A DNA stretch of 64,000 nucleotides, from assembly GCA_009835395.1 (NCBI GenBank), contig VXXM01000071.1:93396-157395 (forward strand). The letters run 5' to 3'. This DNA is from Acidimicrobiia bacterium (GTDB lineage: Bacteria; Actinomycetota; Acidimicrobiia; Acidimicrobiales; CATQHL01). This document shows, one piece after another, positions 54,937 to 63,580 of this stretch; position 1 is the stretch's first letter, and the number at the start of each line of letters is the position of its first letter. The translations under genes were made by a program, and so were the position numbers. The notes beneath the pieces were generated by a model. That model ran no database searches. It saw only the letters and a program-made list of their open reading frames with translations, and was not told where the DNA came from.

Positions 54937-55527
54937 GTGCTCATCCCGCTTCGTTGCGTGGCGTGCGGGGCGGACGGCGTGCTGCTGTGCCGGCGCTGCG
55001 AGGAGCGGCTGGCTCCCGCGCCACCTCTCCCGCCACCTCCGGGCGTCGACAGTGCGCGCGCCGTGTTCATCTACGACGAGGTCGGCAGCAGCGTGATCGG
55101 CGCGCTCAAGTACGCCAACTCGCACCGGCTCGTGCACCGTCTGGGTCCCCGTCTGGCCGCTGCCGCACCGGAGGGTCTCGACGTGGTCACCTGGGCGCCG
55201 GCAGCGGCGGCGAACCGCCGCCGGCGGGGCTACGACCAGGGGGAGTTGCTCGCCAGGGAGGTGGCGAGACGGCTCGGGACGCCCGCTCGACGGCTGCTGG
55301 CCCGCCGCGCCGACATCCCGCAGACGGCGCGGGATCGCGCCGGGCGGGCCGCCGGCCCCCGGATACGCGCCCGCCGGGCGGTCTCGGGAAGTGTCCTCGT
55401 CGTCGACGACGTGCTCACCACCGGCGCCACGCTCGCGACGGCCGCCAGGCTGTTGCGGCAGGCCGGAGCGAGCCGTGTCGGCGTGCTTGCACTGGCCTGG
55501 ACCCCGCCCCCCAACTTCGACGACTGA
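54937..55527 (+). CDS. comF: ComF family phosphoribosyltransferase-like protein
   Basis: 196 aa. N-terminal zinc-type CxxC pairs (LRCVACGADG, LLCRRCEERL), then a PRTase core with YDEVGSSVIGALKYANSHRL and VLVVDDVLTTGATL (the PRPP loop). ComF is needed for uptake of transforming DNA in many bacteria but also occurs in species not known to be competent. GTG start follows a leaderless promoter. The two small genes downstream are on the other strand. Confidence 0.92.
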   Translation: MLIPLRCVACGADGVLLCRRCEERLAPAPPLPPPPGVDSARAVFIYDEVGSSVIGALKYANSHRLVHRLGPRLAAAAPEGLDVVTWAPAAAANRRRRGYDQGELLAREVARRLGTPARRLLARRADIPQTARDRAGRAAGPRIRARRAVSGSVLVVDDVLTTGATLATAARLLRQAGASRVGVLALAWTPPPNFDD

Positions 55528-55543
55528 GCGGGAGACTCCCGCT
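55527..55543. terminator. hairpin between comF and the antisense small genes
   Basis: AGCGGGA / TCCCGCT, perfect 7-bp stem with loop GAC, starting at the last base of the comF stop codon and lying between convergent genes. No T-tract. Confidence 0.45.
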
Positions 55544-55549
55544 GCGCCC

Positions 55550-55744
55550 TCAGCGGTGTCCGAGCCGGTCGCGTCGCTCCCAGCAGGAGTGGTGCCAGTG
55601 CCGGCGCAGGTCGGGAGCCTCGGTGGGAACCACCACCAGGTGACCCGTGGCGGCCGGGATGGCGTTGTTGCAGCCCCCGCAGACGTAGGCCTTGACGGCC
55701 TGATACGGCTGGATCCGCCGCACCTCCGGCGCCTGGGGTGGCAC
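55550..55744 (-). CDS. small actinobacterial zinc-ribbon-like protein
   Basis: 64 aa. Core KAYVCGGCNNAIPAATGH then RRHWHHSCWERRDRL: two CxxC cysteines, further Cys/His (HWHHSCW) that would complete a zinc site. Similar short proteins (YxCPGCxxxI...RRHWHxxCW) occur widely in actinobacteria; function unknown. GTG 55744 lies 2 bases after the stop of the 36-aa gene, so the two form an operon; an ATG at 55834 in the same frame would overlap that gene. Confidence 0.75.
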   Translation of the reverse strand: MPPQAPEVRRIQPYQAVKAYVCGGCNNAIPAATGHLVVVPTEAPDLRRHWHHSCWERRDRLGHR

Positions 55745-55746
55745 GC

Positions 55747-55857
55747 TTATCCCCAGATCCCCCAGACCACCGCCAGGACGCAGACCGCCAAGCCCAGACC
55801 CACGAACAGGTAGTCGGTCCGGCGCCGCCGCCATCTCCTGGTGGGATCGAATCCCAT
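55747..55857 (-). CDS. 36-aa single-pass membrane protein
   Basis: MGFDPTRRWRRRRTDYLF followed by a hydrophobic helix (VGLGLAVCVLAVVWGIWG) to the stop TAA. Four successive arginines before the helix predict the N-terminus inside. An ideal ribosome site GGAGGAG precedes the ATG at 55857. Short proteins of just this plan (basic start, RxDY, one helix) occur in other actinobacteria, so it is likely real despite its size. First gene of a two-gene antisense operon between comF and comM. Confidence 0.75.
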   Translation of the reverse strand: MGFDPTRRWRRRRTDYLFVGLGLAVCVLAVVWGIWG

Positions 55858-55956
55858 GCCGCTCCTCCGCTTGCCCGGCCCGACGTCGAGCCAGGTATGA
55901 GGTTAGGGAGTCCGACCCGCGGCGGGCACACGATGGTCCGCAGGTGGAAGATGAGA

Positions 55957-56004
55957 GGATTGGTGATATAACGAAATTGCTCGGAGTTCAGTTCCTGCTA
56001 CTCC
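55957..56004 (+). promoter_or_regulatory. AT-rich comM promoter
   Basis: 55957-55979 carries GGATTG...ATATA...GA..ATTG, matching the comF element at 17 of 23 aligned positions. It ends in a possible -35 TTGCTC (55977-55982), 16 bases before TACTCC (55999-56004). A leader of about 60 bases with the ribosome site GAGGAGGGAGG (56058-56068) leads to ATG 56074. Confidence 0.55.
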
Positions 56005-56073
56005 CTCTTGCACGGACGGATTGGCGCGCCGGTGCGGCCGCCCGAAGTGAGTCCCACGAGGAGGGAGGCGGCG

Positions 56074-57603
56074 ATGACGGCCAGGATCTCGTCAGCGGTT
56101 CTGCAGGGGGTCGTCGGTCAGGCTGTGGCCGTGGAGGTCCACGTCTCCGACGGGCTGCCGGGGTTCACCATCGTGGGCCTGCCCGACGCCTCATGCAGGG
56201 AGTCGCGCGACCGGGTGCGCGCCGCGGTCCTGTCGAGTGGCTTGGGCTGGCCCAACAAACGCGTCACCGTGAACCTGGCGCCGGGCGGCTTGCGCAAGGA
56301 GGGATCGGGGCTGGACCTTGCGATCGCCGTGGCGGTGCTGGTAGCCGACGGGGTGCTCACCAAGGAGCAGACCGAGGGGTTCGCCTTCGTCGCCGAACTG
56401 GGCCTGGATGGCTCGCTGCGGCGAGTCCCGGGGACTCTGGGCCTGGTGGAGGCGGTCGATCCCCCATGCGTGGTGGTCGCCTCCGATGCCCATGCCGAGG
56501 CCAGCCTGAGCGGTGGCCGGGAGATCTATTGCGCCAAGAGACTGAAGGACCTCGTGAAATGCCTCAGTGGGGAGGTGGCGTTCGCTTTCCCGCCCCCGCC
56601 GCCGAAGATCGCCCATGCGGCGGGGGCGGAGGATCTTGGGGACGTGCGCGGTCAGGTGCTCGGTCGCCGGGCACTGGAGATCGCCGCGGCAGGCGGGCAT
56701 CACCTGCTCATGGTCGGCCCACCGGGTGCGGGCAAGACCATGCTCGCCAGGCGCCTCCCGGGGCTGTTGCCGCCCCTGGACATCGAAGCGGCGCGGGTCG
56801 TCACCCGCGTCTACTCCGCCGGTGACTTCGGGGTGCCGACCAGCACGCTCATCACCCAGCCACCGTTCCGGGCGCCACACCACAGCGCCACCATGGTGGC
56901 CCTCGTGGGTGGGGGGTCCAGGGCGCTGCGGCCCGGGGAGATCAGCGCCGCGCACGGCGGCGTGCTGTTTCTCGACGAACTGGGTGAGTTCTCCCCGGTC
57001 GTTCTGGACGCACTGCGCCAGCCTCTGGAGGAGGGTGTCATCAGGGTCAGCCGAGCCGCGGGCGCGGTCACGTTCCCGGCCGAATTCGTACTGGTGGGGT
57101 CGATGAACCCCTGCCCGTGCGGCAACGCCGGCAGTCCGGGCCGGTGCCGCTGCACCGATGCAGCCCGCATGCGCTATGCCCGGCGCCTGTCGGGGCCGCT
57201 GCTGGATCGCTTCGACATGCGCCTGTTCGTGCAGCGTCCCTCCGCTGAGGAGCTGTTCCGTGGCGAGCCCGGGGAACCTTCGGCGGCGGTGCGCCGGCGG
57301 GTCCTGGCGGCGCGGGAACACGCGACCCGTCGCGGGATTCGCCACAACAGCATGCTCTCGTCGAAGGCTCTCGAGCGGGAGGCGCCGTTGGCGCCCGAGG
57401 CGGCGCGAATGGCCGAGCAGGCGGTGGCCTCCGGTCAGCTCAGCGCCCGGGGTCTGCAGCGGGTTCGCTGTGTCGGGCTGACGATCTGCGACCTGGAGGG
57501 GCGGGAGCCGCCGCTGCGGGGTGCCGACCTGGCACTGGCGCTGCAACTGCGGAACAACCCCGTGTCCCTGGACCGCTCCTACGCGGGCAGCCATGTCGCC
57601 TGA
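56074..57603 (+). CDS. comM: ComM/YifB family AAA+ ATPase (Mg chelatase-like)
   Basis: 509 aa. N-terminal subdomain VEVHVSDGLPGFTIVGLPDASCRESRDRVRAA, chelatase-type AAA+ core with Walker A GPPGAGKTM, Walker B GGVLFLDELGEF, sensor MNPCPCGNAGSPGRCRC and the C-terminal domain. ComM is the branch-migration helicase that widens heteroduplexes in natural transformation. ATG 56074 fits the family and the strong ribosome site; an in-frame ATG 56008 is unlikely. Overlaps dprA by 11 bases. Confidence 0.96.
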   Translation: MTARISSAVLQGVVGQAVAVEVHVSDGLPGFTIVGLPDASCRESRDRVRAAVLSSGLGWPNKRVTVNLAPGGLRKEGSGLDLAIAVAVLVADGVLTKEQTEGFAFVAELGLDGSLRRVPGTLGLVEAVDPPCVVVASDAHAEASLSGGREIYCAKRLKDLVKCLSGEVAFAFPPPPPKIAHAAGAEDLGDVRGQVLGRRALEIAAAGGHHLLMVGPPGAGKTMLARRLPGLLPPLDIEAARVVTRVYSAGDFGVPTSTLITQPPFRAPHHSATMVALVGGGSRALRPGEISAAHGGVLFLDELGEFSPVVLDALRQPLEEGVIRVSRAAGAVTFPAEFVLVGSMNPCPCGNAGSPGRCRCTDAARMRYARRLSGPLLDRFDMRLFVQRPSAEELFRGEPGEPSAAVRRRVLAAREHATRRGIRHNSMLSSKALEREAPLAPEAARMAEQAVASGQLSARGLQRVRCVGLTICDLEGREPPLRGADLALALQLRNNPVSLDRSYAGSHVA

Positions 57604-58792
57604 GGACGGTGTGGCCGCCTCGCCGCCCGGCACGGCCGGCGGCGAGACGCTCGGTGACGAGGCCTACCTGGCGGCGCTGTCGAGTCTGGCCGGGATGGGG
57701 CCGGCGCGGCTCGAGCGTCTTCTGGCGCGCTGGGAACCTGCGGAGGCTTGGAGCGTGCTGGCCGGCGGGAGGCTCAGCGAGGTGGCCCGGGTGGCGCGGG
57801 TCGGCGAGAAGGTCGGCCAACGCTGGGTGAGCGACGCCCGCAGGGCCGATCCCGCGGAGATCCATCTGCGGCACAGCCGGTCGGGGGTGACGGTGAGGCG
57901 CCGCGGCACCTCCGCCTATCCCGAGCGCCTCATCGGGGATCCCGAACCGCCGGCGGTGCTGTTCAGTCAGGGGGAGGCGGCGCTCCTGGAGCGCCCGACC
58001 GTCACCATCGTCGGAACCCGCCGGTGCACCCGCTACGGCGCGGATGTGGCGTTCGACCTCGGCAAGGCCGCTGCGGCACACGGTGTTGCGGTGATCTCGG
58101 GGCTGGCCGTGGGAATCGATGCGGCTGCGCACGCGGGCGCCCTGGCCGCCGACGGCGCGCCGCCGGTGGGTGTGGTGGGCAGCGGGCTGGATCGCATCTA
58201 TCCCCGGGAGAACGCCGTGCTGTGGCGGATGGTGGCCCAGCGAGGGCTGCTGCTGTCCGAGGCACCGCTGGGGACAGCTCCGGAGCGCTGGCGATTCCCG
58301 GCTCGCAACCGGATCATGGCCGCACTGAGCGACGCCTGCGTCGTCGTTGAATCGCACGCCGACGGCGGCGCCCTGCTGACCGCCACCGAGGCGGTGCAGC
58401 GTTCCCGGGCGGTGGCGGCGGTGCCGGGACCCATCCGCAGCCCCGCCTCTGCCGGGTCGAACCGGCTCATCGCCGAGGGCGCCGGCGTGCTCTGCGACGT
58501 CGGGGACCTGCTGGTGTTGCTGGACATCTCCCGCACCAGGCTGCCCCTGCAGGATGTGCCCGCAGGCGCCGGGGACTCCGCCCCGGTCGGCGACTCCACC
58601 GCGGTCGCGATCCTCGACGCCTTCGACTGGATGCCGGCCACCCTGGAAATGCTGGCGTCGCGTACCGGGCTCGACCTCGGCGAGTTGGCGTGGCATCTCG
58701 AGAACCTCAACGCCTCGGGCCTGCTGGCACGGCGCGGGCTGTGGTACGAGCGACGCGGCGAGACCTCGGTCCCGGCCGGTCGGCCCGGGTGA
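57593..58792 (+). CDS. dprA: DNA-processing protein DprA
   Basis: 399 aa. Loads RecA on incoming single-stranded DNA. Seen: PERLIGDPEPPAVLFSQG, VTIVGTRRCTRYGADVA, VISGLAVGIDAAAHAGAL, GSGLDRIYPRENAVL, SEAPLGTAPERWRFPARNRIMAALSDACVVVESHADGGALLTA, and a C-terminal winged-helix-like segment ALEMLASRTGLDLGELAWHLENL. ATG 57593 lies inside comM (11-base overlap). Confidence 0.95.
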   Translation: MSPEDGVAASPPGTAGGETLGDEAYLAALSSLAGMGPARLERLLARWEPAEAWSVLAGGRLSEVARVARVGEKVGQRWVSDARRADPAEIHLRHSRSGVTVRRRGTSAYPERLIGDPEPPAVLFSQGEAALLERPTVTIVGTRRCTRYGADVAFDLGKAAAAHGVAVISGLAVGIDAAAHAGALAADGAPPVGVVGSGLDRIYPRENAVLWRMVAQRGLLLSEAPLGTAPERWRFPARNRIMAALSDACVVVESHADGGALLTATEAVQRSRAVAAVPGPIRSPASAGSNRLIAEGAGVLCDVGDLLVLLDISRTRLPLQDVPAGAGDSAPVGDSTAVAILDAFDWMPATLEMLASRTGLDLGELAWHLENLNASGLLARRGLWYERRGETSVPAGRPG

Positions 58793-58840
58793 GGTCGCCG
58801 GGCCGCCGGGGCCATTCCCCGGTGCGGCAGGCACCGTTGG

Positions 58841-58846
58841 TAGCCT
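58841..58846 (+). promoter_or_regulatory. -10 box TAGCCT, leaderless promoter
   Basis: TAGCCT, 6 bases before ATG 58853 of the recombinase gene, the same arrangement as at 1319 and 54924. Confidence 0.45.
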
Positions 58847-58852
58847 CGGAGC

Positions 58853-59761
58853 ATGCCGGCGTGGGCGTCCGACGCGTTCTGCGCCTCGCTGGTGCGCCTC
58901 GCCCCCTCGTCGGTCGCCGTCTACCGGCGCGACCTGAACGCCTTCGTGGACTGGGCAGAGGCGTGCTCGCTGGACGGTCCCGAGGCCGTCGGTCGCAAGG
59001 ATCTGCATCGCTACCTGGCCACGCTGACCCGCCAGGGCTACGCGGCGCGCACCGTGGCGCGGAAGGCCTCGGTCCTGCGGCGCTATTTCCGATGGTCCGC
59101 CCAGACCTGTCGCTGCGCCGGCGATCCCTCCCTCGGGCTGTCCACCCCGGCGGGGGCGGCCCGGCTCCCCGACGTGCTCACGGAGCGATCGGTGGAATCG
59201 CTGCTGGCCGGACGGAGCCCCGCCGCCGCTGGCGATCATCCGCTCCGGCGGCTGCGCGACGACGCCGTGCTGGAGTTGTTGTACGGCAGCGGCCTGCGCG
59301 TGGCCGAGCTGTGCGCCCTGCGCCCGGCGGACCTGGACCTGGCGCGGTCCCGGGTGCGGGTCACCGGCAAGGGAGGCAAGCAGCGGCTGCTCCCGCTGTC
59401 GGCGCCGGCGGTGCGCGCCGTGCAGCGATTCCGGGAGGCGCAGGCGGCCGCGGCGCGGGCCGACGAGGCGACGGGCGGGATGGCGGCCGCCGCCGACGAC
59501 GGACCCCTGTTCCTGAACCTGCGGGGCCGGCCGCTCGGCCCCCGCGACGTGCGGCGCATCATGGATCGCCGGTCGGCCGAGCCGACCCATCCCCATGCCC
59601 TGCGCCACACGTTCGCGACCCATCTCCTCGACGGCGGCGCCGATCTGCGCTCGGTGCAGGAACTGCTCGGGCACGAGAGTCTCGGCACCACGCAGGTGTA
59701 CACCCACGTCAGCCGGCGACGGCTGCGTTCGGTGATCGAGACGGCGCACCCGCGCGGCTGA
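58853..59761 (+). CDS. xerC: tyrosine recombinase, XerC/XerD-like
   Basis: 302 aa. N-terminal SAM-like DNA-binding domain (about residues 5-95), catalytic domain with R149 (SGLRVAEL), K173 (TGKGGKQR), H248 and R251 ([12 protein letters not shown]), H274 (LGHESLGT) and Y283 (QVYTHV); all catalytic residues present. The order DprA - XerC - M23 - rpsB is the chromosomal dimer-resolution type seen in actinobacteria, not a phage integrase. Its TGA overlaps a CTG that probably starts the next gene. Confidence 0.93.
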   Translation: MPAWASDAFCASLVRLAPSSVAVYRRDLNAFVDWAEACSLDGPEAVGRKDLHRYLATLTRQGYAARTVARKASVLRRYFRWSAQTCRCAGDPSLGLSTPAGAARLPDVLTERSVESLLAGRSPAAAGDHPLRRLRDDAVLELLYGSGLRVAELCALRPADLDLARSRVRVTGKGGKQRLLPLSAPAVRAVQRFREAQAAAARADEATGGMAAAADDGPLFLNLRGRPLGPRDVRRIMDRRSAEPTHPHALRHTFATHLLDGGADLRSVQELLGHESLGTTQVYTHVSRRRLRSVIETAHPRG

Positions 59762-60339
59762 TCCCGCGGGCGCTCGCCGCCTCAGCGGCCATCGCGGCGG
59801 CGCTGGCTCTGCCGGCGGCCGCCGGGTCCGCCGGCGCCCAGGCCGTCCCACCGCCGGGAGCCGTCCCGGTCGTGTTCTACGCCCCGCCGGTGGAAGGAGT
59901 CGTCGTCGACCCGTTCCGCCCGCCGGCACACCCCGGTGCGCCCGGAAACAGGGGCCTGGAGTACGCCACCCGTCCCGGAAGCGCCGTGCGGGCGGCCGCG
60001 GCGGGCATCGTGACCTTCGCCGGTCGGGTCGGCTCGGGCCGGCACGTGACGGTGGCGCACGCCGACGGTGTGCGCACCAGCTACTCCTTCCTGGCCGGCA
60101 TGGCGGTCCGCACCGGGCAGTCCGTCGGCGCCGGCGACGTGCTCGGCACGGCCGGCGCGTCGTTCCACTTCGGTGCCCGCATCGGCGAGGCCTACGTCGA
60201 CCCCGCCGTCCTGCTGGGGATCGGCGGGCCCGCCCGGCTGGTCCCGCTGGCCCGCCGGGGTGCGACCGGATGGTTCGGGACGGGCGGCCCATCGTGGCGC
60301 GGGACCACCGGAGGGTTGCGCCCGCCGGCGCGCCGGTAG
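59758..60339 (+). CDS. degenerate LytM/M23-like secreted protein, probable CTG start
   Basis: 193 aa. Signal peptide ([25 protein letters not shown]), then a LytM-like domain with [12 protein letters not shown] and [34 protein letters not shown]. The zinc ligands are lost: the HxxxD motif reads N64-R-G-L-E68 and the HxH motif S-F-H137. So it probably does not cut peptidoglycan and may act like EnvC/NlpD-type activators. No ATG, GTG or TTG precedes the signal peptide in frame; CTG at 59758, overlapping the xerC stop as CTGA, is the likely start. The gene just before rpsB is M23-like in other actinobacteria too. Confidence 0.75.
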   Translation: MIPRALAASAAIAAALALPAAAGSAGAQAVPPPGAVPVVFYAPPVEGVVVDPFRPPAHPGAPGNRGLEYATRPGSAVRAAAAGIVTFAGRVGSGRHVTVAHADGVRTSYSFLAGMAVRTGQSVGAGDVLGTAGASFHFGARIGEAYVDPAVLLGIGGPARLVPLARRGATGWFGTGGPSWRGTTGGLRPPARR

Positions 60340-60342
60340 ACT
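60316..60342 (+). promoter_or_regulatory. rpsB promoter candidate
   Basis: TTGCGC (60316-60321), 15-base spacer, TAGACT (60337-60342), the latter overlapping the stop codon of the LytM-like gene. Leaves a leader of about 105 bases before rpsB that could hold S2 autoregulation; no structure was worked out. Confidence 0.4.
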
Positions 60343-60453
60343 GCCCGGCGGCCCAAGGGCCTGTCCGATCCGACGATTTCCCGTCCGCGCTCTCCCACGG
60401 TCGCCTCAGCGGTGCAAGGCGCGGACTGTGACCCAACCGATGGGAAGGAGACC

Positions 60454-61446
60454 ATGGCACCCGTTGTGACCATGAGCCAGCTGGTGGAAGCAGGTGTCCA
60501 CTTCGGGCACCAGACCAGGCGCTGGAATCCGAAGATGAAGCGATTCATCCACGGAGACATCGCCGGCATCTACATCATCGATCTGAAGCAGACGCTGGCC
60601 TGCATCGAGGCCGCCTACTCGTTCGTCCGGGACATGGTGGCCAACGGCGGCACGCTCCTGTTCGTGGGCACCAAGAAGCAGATCCAGCCCAGCGTCGAGA
60701 CCCACGCCAAGCGCTGCGGCATGCCGTACGTCAACCAGCGATGGCTGGGCGGCACGCTCACCAACATCCAGACGATCTTCAAGCGCGTGCACAAGATGCA
60801 GGAGTACCAGCGGCTGCGCGACTCCGGCGGGTTCGAGGCGATGCCGAAGAAGGAGGCTCTCAGCCTGCAGCGCGAGCTCTCCAAGCTGGAGCGCAACCTG
60901 GGCGGCATCGGTCAGATGGACACGCCTCCCGAGGCTGTGTTCGTGCTGGACACGAAGGCCGAGCACATCGCCGTGAGCGAGGCCAACAAGCTGGGCATCC
61001 CCCTGATCGCCGTCGTGGACACCAACTGTGACCCCGACGTCGTGACCTACGTCATCCCCGGCAACGATGACACCATCCGCGCCGGCGAGCTCATGTGCCG
61101 CATCATGAGCGACGCCGTGATGGAGGGGCAGCGGCTGGCGGAGGCTGGCGGTGGCGTCGCACCGGTCCCGCAGCGCACGCCCGAGGAGGAGGCCGAGGTG
61201 GCGCGCCAGCAGGCGGCCGCTGCCGCGGCGGCTGCCGCCGACATGCGCGAGCGGGAGGCCCGAGTGGCGCGCAGCCTCGACGAATCCGGGGAGGCCGGCG
61301 CCGAGGAGTCGCCCGAGGTGGGCGCCGAGGACGCGGCTGGGGACCCGGGCGCGCCGGAGGACTCCGCCGAGGAGTCCGGTGAGCAGTCCGGTGAGGCTGG
61401 GGGCGCCGGGGAGCCGCCCGGTGCTCCCGCGGACGAGGAGAACTGA
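60454..61446 (+). CDS. rpsB: 30S ribosomal protein S2
   Basis: 330 aa. Core (residues 1-230): [93 protein letters not shown]-terminal tail of about 85-90 residues rich in Glu/Ala/Gly/Pro ([26 protein letters not shown]) goes well beyond the usual S2; acidic tails occur in some actinobacteria, but this one is long. ATG follows GGAAGGAG. Confidence 0.97.
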   Translation: MAPVVTMSQLVEAGVHFGHQTRRWNPKMKRFIHGDIAGIYIIDLKQTLACIEAAYSFVRDMVANGGTLLFVGTKKQIQPSVETHAKRCGMPYVNQRWLGGTLTNIQTIFKRVHKMQEYQRLRDSGGFEAMPKKEALSLQRELSKLERNLGGIGQMDTPPEAVFVLDTKAEHIAVSEANKLGIPLIAVVDTNCDPDVVTYVIPGNDDTIRAGELMCRIMSDAVMEGQRLAEAGGGVAPVPQRTPEEEAEVARQQAAAAAAAAADMREREARVARSLDESGEAGAEESPEVGAEDAAGDPGAPEDSAEESGEQSGEAGGAGEPPGAPADEEN

Positions 61447-61454
61447 GAGGGCAG

Positions 61455-62243
61455 ATGGTTCAGATATCGGCGAGAGAGGTCAAGGCGCTCCGGGACGCCA
61501 CCGGCGCGGGCATGATGGATGCCAAGCGCGCCCTCATCGAGGCTGCCGGAGACCCCGCCGAGGCCGCGGAGCTTCTGAAACAGAAGGGCCTTGCCAAGGC
61601 CGCGGCGCGGGCCGACCGGGAGGCCGCCGAAGGGGCGATCGCCGTGGCGGTCGGCGACGGTGTCGCCTCGCTGGTGCACCTGCGCTCGGAGACGGACTTC
61701 TCCGCCAAGGCCGCCGACTTCCTGGCCTGCACCCAGGAGATCGCCGAGGCGGTCCGCGACGGTGGCACCGAGGCGGCCGGGGTGTTCGCGGACAGGATCG
61801 ATGAACTGCGGCTCTCCAAGAAGGAGAACATCTCCCTCGGGGCGGTGGTACAGGTGCGCGCCGCCGAGGGGCACAGGCTCGACGCCTACCTTCACCGCCA
61901 GGACGGCCGCGGCGTCAACGGCGTGATCGTGGAGGGGGAGGGAGTCGACGCCGAGGTGCTTCACCAGGTGGCGCTGCACGTCGCCTTCGCCAAGCCTCGC
62001 TACCTGGACCGCGGCGAGGTGCCCGACGCCGACGTGGAACGCGAGCGCGCCTCGCTGCTGGAGATCACCAAGGCCGAGGGGCGCCCCGAGGCGGCCTGGG
62101 ACAAGATCGTCCAGGGCCGGCTCACCGGGTGGTTCCGCGAGAGCGTCCTGCTCGAGCAGGGCCTGCACGGCGACAAGACGCCGGTCTCCCGGAGCATCGG
62201 CAGCGGGAGGATCGTGCGCTTCGAGCAGGCCTATCTCGGTTAG
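61455..62243 (+). CDS. tsf: elongation factor Ts
   Basis: 262 aa. Guanine-nucleotide exchange factor for EF-Tu. Seen: [23 protein letters not shown] (UBA-like N-domain) and the TDFV-like signature [12 protein letters not shown], then [13 protein letters not shown] near the C-terminus. Eight bases after rpsB with GAGAGGGCAG as ribosome site. Confidence 0.96.
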   Translation: MVQISAREVKALRDATGAGMMDAKRALIEAAGDPAEAAELLKQKGLAKAAARADREAAEGAIAVAVGDGVASLVHLRSETDFSAKAADFLACTQEIAEAVRDGGTEAAGVFADRIDELRLSKKENISLGAVVQVRAAEGHRLDAYLHRQDGRGVNGVIVEGEGVDAEVLHQVALHVAFAKPRYLDRGEVPDADVERERASLLEITKAEGRPEAAWDKIVQGRLTGWFRESVLLEQGLHGDKTPVSRSIGSGRIVRFEQAYLG

Positions 62244-62245
62244 CG

Positions 62246-62962
62246 ATGCCACGCTGGAGTCGCGTCCTGCTCAAGGTCTCCGGCGAGGCATTCGCCGGAT
62301 CGGCGGGCTACGGCGTCGACGCCGACACCGCCGCAACCATCGCCAACGAGATCGCCTCGGTCCGCGACCGGGCCGGCGTCGAGATGGCAGTGGTCGTGGG
62401 CGGGGGGAACATCTGGCGCGGCGAACAGCACGCCGGTGCAGGCATGGACCGGGCCCAGGCCGACTACATGGGCATGCTGGCGACCCTGATCAATGCCCTG
62501 GCCCTGCAGGACGCACTCGAGCGCCTCGATCAGCCCACCAGAGTGCAGACCGCCATCCACATGGCGCAGATCGCCGAGCCCTACATCCGCCGGCGGGCCA
62601 TCCGCCACCTCGAGAAGGGCCGCATCGTCATCTTCGGCGCCGGGACCGGCAACCCGTTCTTCACGACCGACACGGCGGCCGCCCTGCGGGCGGTCGAGGT
62701 GGAGGCGGAGGCGCTGCTGAAGGGCACGCACTCGGGGACCGACGGCATCTACACGTCCGACCCGCGCACCGACCCCGACGCCGTCAAACTCGACCACATC
62801 TCCTACATCGATCTCGTGAGCGGCGGGCTCCGAGCCATGGACGCCACCGCCGCGACGCTGTGCATGGAGAACAACCTGCCGATCGTGATGTTCGATCTCA
62901 TGCAGGCGGGCAACGTACTGTCCGTCATCGAGGGGCGCCCGATAGGTACCATCGTGGCCTGA
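62246..62962 (+). CDS. pyrH: UMP kinase
   Basis: 238 aa. Phosphorylates UMP to UDP. Seen: [66 protein letters not shown] and [14 protein letters not shown]. Starts 2 bases after the tsf stop, without a clear ribosome site, so translation is probably coupled. Confidence 0.97.
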   Translation: MPRWSRVLLKVSGEAFAGSAGYGVDADTAATIANEIASVRDRAGVEMAVVVGGGNIWRGEQHAGAGMDRAQADYMGMLATLINALALQDALERLDQPTRVQTAIHMAQIAEPYIRRRAIRHLEKGRIVIFGAGTGNPFFTTDTAAALRAVEVEAEALLKGTHSGTDGIYTSDPRTDPDAVKLDHISYIDLVSGGLRAMDATAATLCMENNLPIVMFDLMQAGNVLSVIEGRPIGTIVA

Positions 62963-62995
62963 GGGCCTGCCGGTGCACTTCGAGGCGTGTGCTGC

Positions 62996-63565
62996 ATGAG
63001 TGAAGAATTGATCGAGATCGTGGTCTCCGAGGCGCGCGACAAGATGGAGCGGGCCGTCGCGCACGCTCGCCGGGAGTTCGGCGGCGTGCGGACCGGCCGG
63101 GCCTCGCCGGCGATGGTGGAGCGACTCGCGGTGAACTACCACGGGGCGGAGGTGAGCCTCCAGCAGATCGCCGGCTTCAGCGTTCCCGACGTTCAGATGC
63201 TGGTGATCTCGCCGTACGACAAGCGCGCGATCGAGTCGATCCAGAAGGCCATCCAGCGCGCCGATCTGGGTTTCAACCCCAGCACCGACGGGTCGGTCAT
63301 ACGGCTGCACTTCCCGCCGCTCACCGAGGAGCGCCGCCGCGAGTTGGTGCGGCTGGTTCGCTCGATGGCCGAGTCGGGGCGCGTGGCGGTGCGAAGCTCG
63401 CGCCGCGGGGCACGCCAGGACCTCGACGCCCTCAAGCGCGACGGCGACATCTCCGAGGACGACAGCAGGAGGGGGCAGCGGCGCCTCGACGAGATGACCC
63501 AGGAATTCGAAGAAGCAATCGGATCGGCCCTCGAGGCCAAGGAATCCGAACTGATGCAGGTCTGA
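62996..63565 (+). CDS. frr: ribosome recycling factor
   Basis: 189 aa. With EF-G splits post-termination ribosomes. Seen: EARDKMERAVAHARREFGGVRTGRASPAMVERL, VSPYDKxA-like VISPYDKRAIESIQKAIQRADLG, NPSTDGSVIRLHFPPLTEERRREL and the C-terminal helix. ATG 62996 gives the family N-terminus; GTG 62987 would add three residues. Confidence 0.97.
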   Translation: MSEELIEIVVSEARDKMERAVAHARREFGGVRTGRASPAMVERLAVNYHGAEVSLQQIAGFSVPDVQMLVISPYDKRAIESIQKAIQRADLGFNPSTDGSVIRLHFPPLTEERRRELVRLVRSMAESGRVAVRSSRRGARQDLDALKRDGDISEDDSRRGQRRLDEMTQEFEEAIGSALEAKESELMQV

Positions 63566-63580
63566 CAGAGGAGCGCACCA

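Noticed and set aside
54881-56004. Complete natural-transformation system in the window
   Set aside because: comF, comM and dprA are present but no comEA, comEC or pilus genes; competence remains an inference.
58853-59761. Phage or island integrase
   Set aside because: Xer-type length and motifs, flanked by dprA and the M23-rpsB genes as in other actinobacteria.
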